14,618 nucleotides of DNA, from NCBI GenBank assembly GCA_016933315.1, contig JAFGBE010000157.1, positions 1 through 14,618 on the forward strand, in the 5' to 3' direction. The first letter of the stretch is position 1. Every line of letters starts with the position of its first letter. The notes under the pieces are model-generated. The model saw only the letters and a program-made list of their open reading frames with translations, made no database searches and was not told where the DNA came from. Below, piece by piece: positions 14,565 to 14,618 of this stretch. This stretch comes from Candidatus Auribacterota bacterium. GTDB taxonomy: Bacteria > Auribacterota > UBA6266. Position numbers and translations under genes: made by a program.

Positions 14565-14618
14565 ATGAACCGAAGAGTATCCTTTCAGAAAGCCGGGAAT
14601 TTGAGGAAATTGAAACCG
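14565..14618 (+). CDS. Possible start of an unrecognised ORF, cut by the right edge
   Basis: An ATG at 14565 opens a frame that stays open to the end of the window, 18 codons beginning MNRRVSFQKAGNLRK. The visible part is basic and matches nothing I recognise. No ribosome binding site is visible in the A/T-rich sequence before it, and 18 open codons carry little weight. It may be a real gene start or chance. Confidence 0.15.
   Translation, partial: MNRRVSFQKAGNLRKLKP

Larger units (their letters stand above)
14442..14618 (+). other. Non-coding stretch after the lipid A cluster
   Basis: The 177 bp to the right edge contain no recognisable gene. Stop codons occur in all three forward frames in the first half. 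Two small inverted repeats are present: a 5-bp CCCTG/CAGGG pair (14495-14499 with 14525-14529) enclosing a 5-bp hairpin (14502-14516, loop TTGAT). Neither is followed by a T run, so no intrinsic terminator is identified for the operon. Confidence 0.5.

Overview
The window is a single 14.4 kb block of fifteen closely packed genes, all on the + strand, followed by about 177 bp of mostly non-coding DNA. No tRNA, rRNA, CRISPR array, insertion sequence or other mobile element is visible. The organism is a diderm (Gram-negative-type) bacterium. It encodes BamA, Skp, most of the early lipid A pathway and an MsbA-type exporter. Several traits argue against Proteobacteria such as E. coli: a fused LpxC-FabZ gene, LpxI instead of LpxH, a DUF374 acyltransferase, and heavy use of AGG/AGA arginine codons (17 of 23 in lpxC-fabZ by hand count) and ATA. 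I favour an uncultivated diderm lineage such as Omnitrophota or a neighbouring phylum, but this is inference without any database search.

Region 1 (1-4009) is translation and replication: rplY (cut off at the left edge), pth, rpsF, ssb, rpsR, rplI and dnaB. The rpsF-ssb-rpsR-rplI-dnaB order is a classic bacterial cluster. rplY-pth in front of it is also a common pairing. Gaps are 17-48 bp, and pth overlaps rpsF by 4 bp at a TTG start with a strong ribosome binding site.

Region 2 (4045-6919) is outer-membrane protein assembly: bamA (signal peptide, five POTRA domains, 16-strand-type barrel) and the periplasmic chaperone skp/ompH.

Region 3 (6921-14441) is lipid A synthesis and transport: lpxC-fabZ fusion, lpxA, lpxI, a Gfo/Idh/MocA oxidoreductase of unknown role, lpxB, an msbA-like ABC exporter and a DUF374 acyltransferase. 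The last four are translationally linked by overlaps of 11, 4 and 1 bp. Together they would take UDP-GlcNAc to a disaccharide-1-phosphate precursor, possibly add a late acyl chain, and flip the product across the inner membrane. lpxD, lpxK and the Kdo transferase gene are not in the window.

Region 4 (14442-14618) has no recognisable gene. It holds a weak promoter candidate, small inverted repeats and the possible start of an unrecognised ORF running off the right edge.

The window is mostly well-known housekeeping biology. I do not see a clearly new system. The points most worth a second look are the oxidoreductase inside the lpx cluster, the missing lpxD, and the DUF374 gene coupled to msbA.
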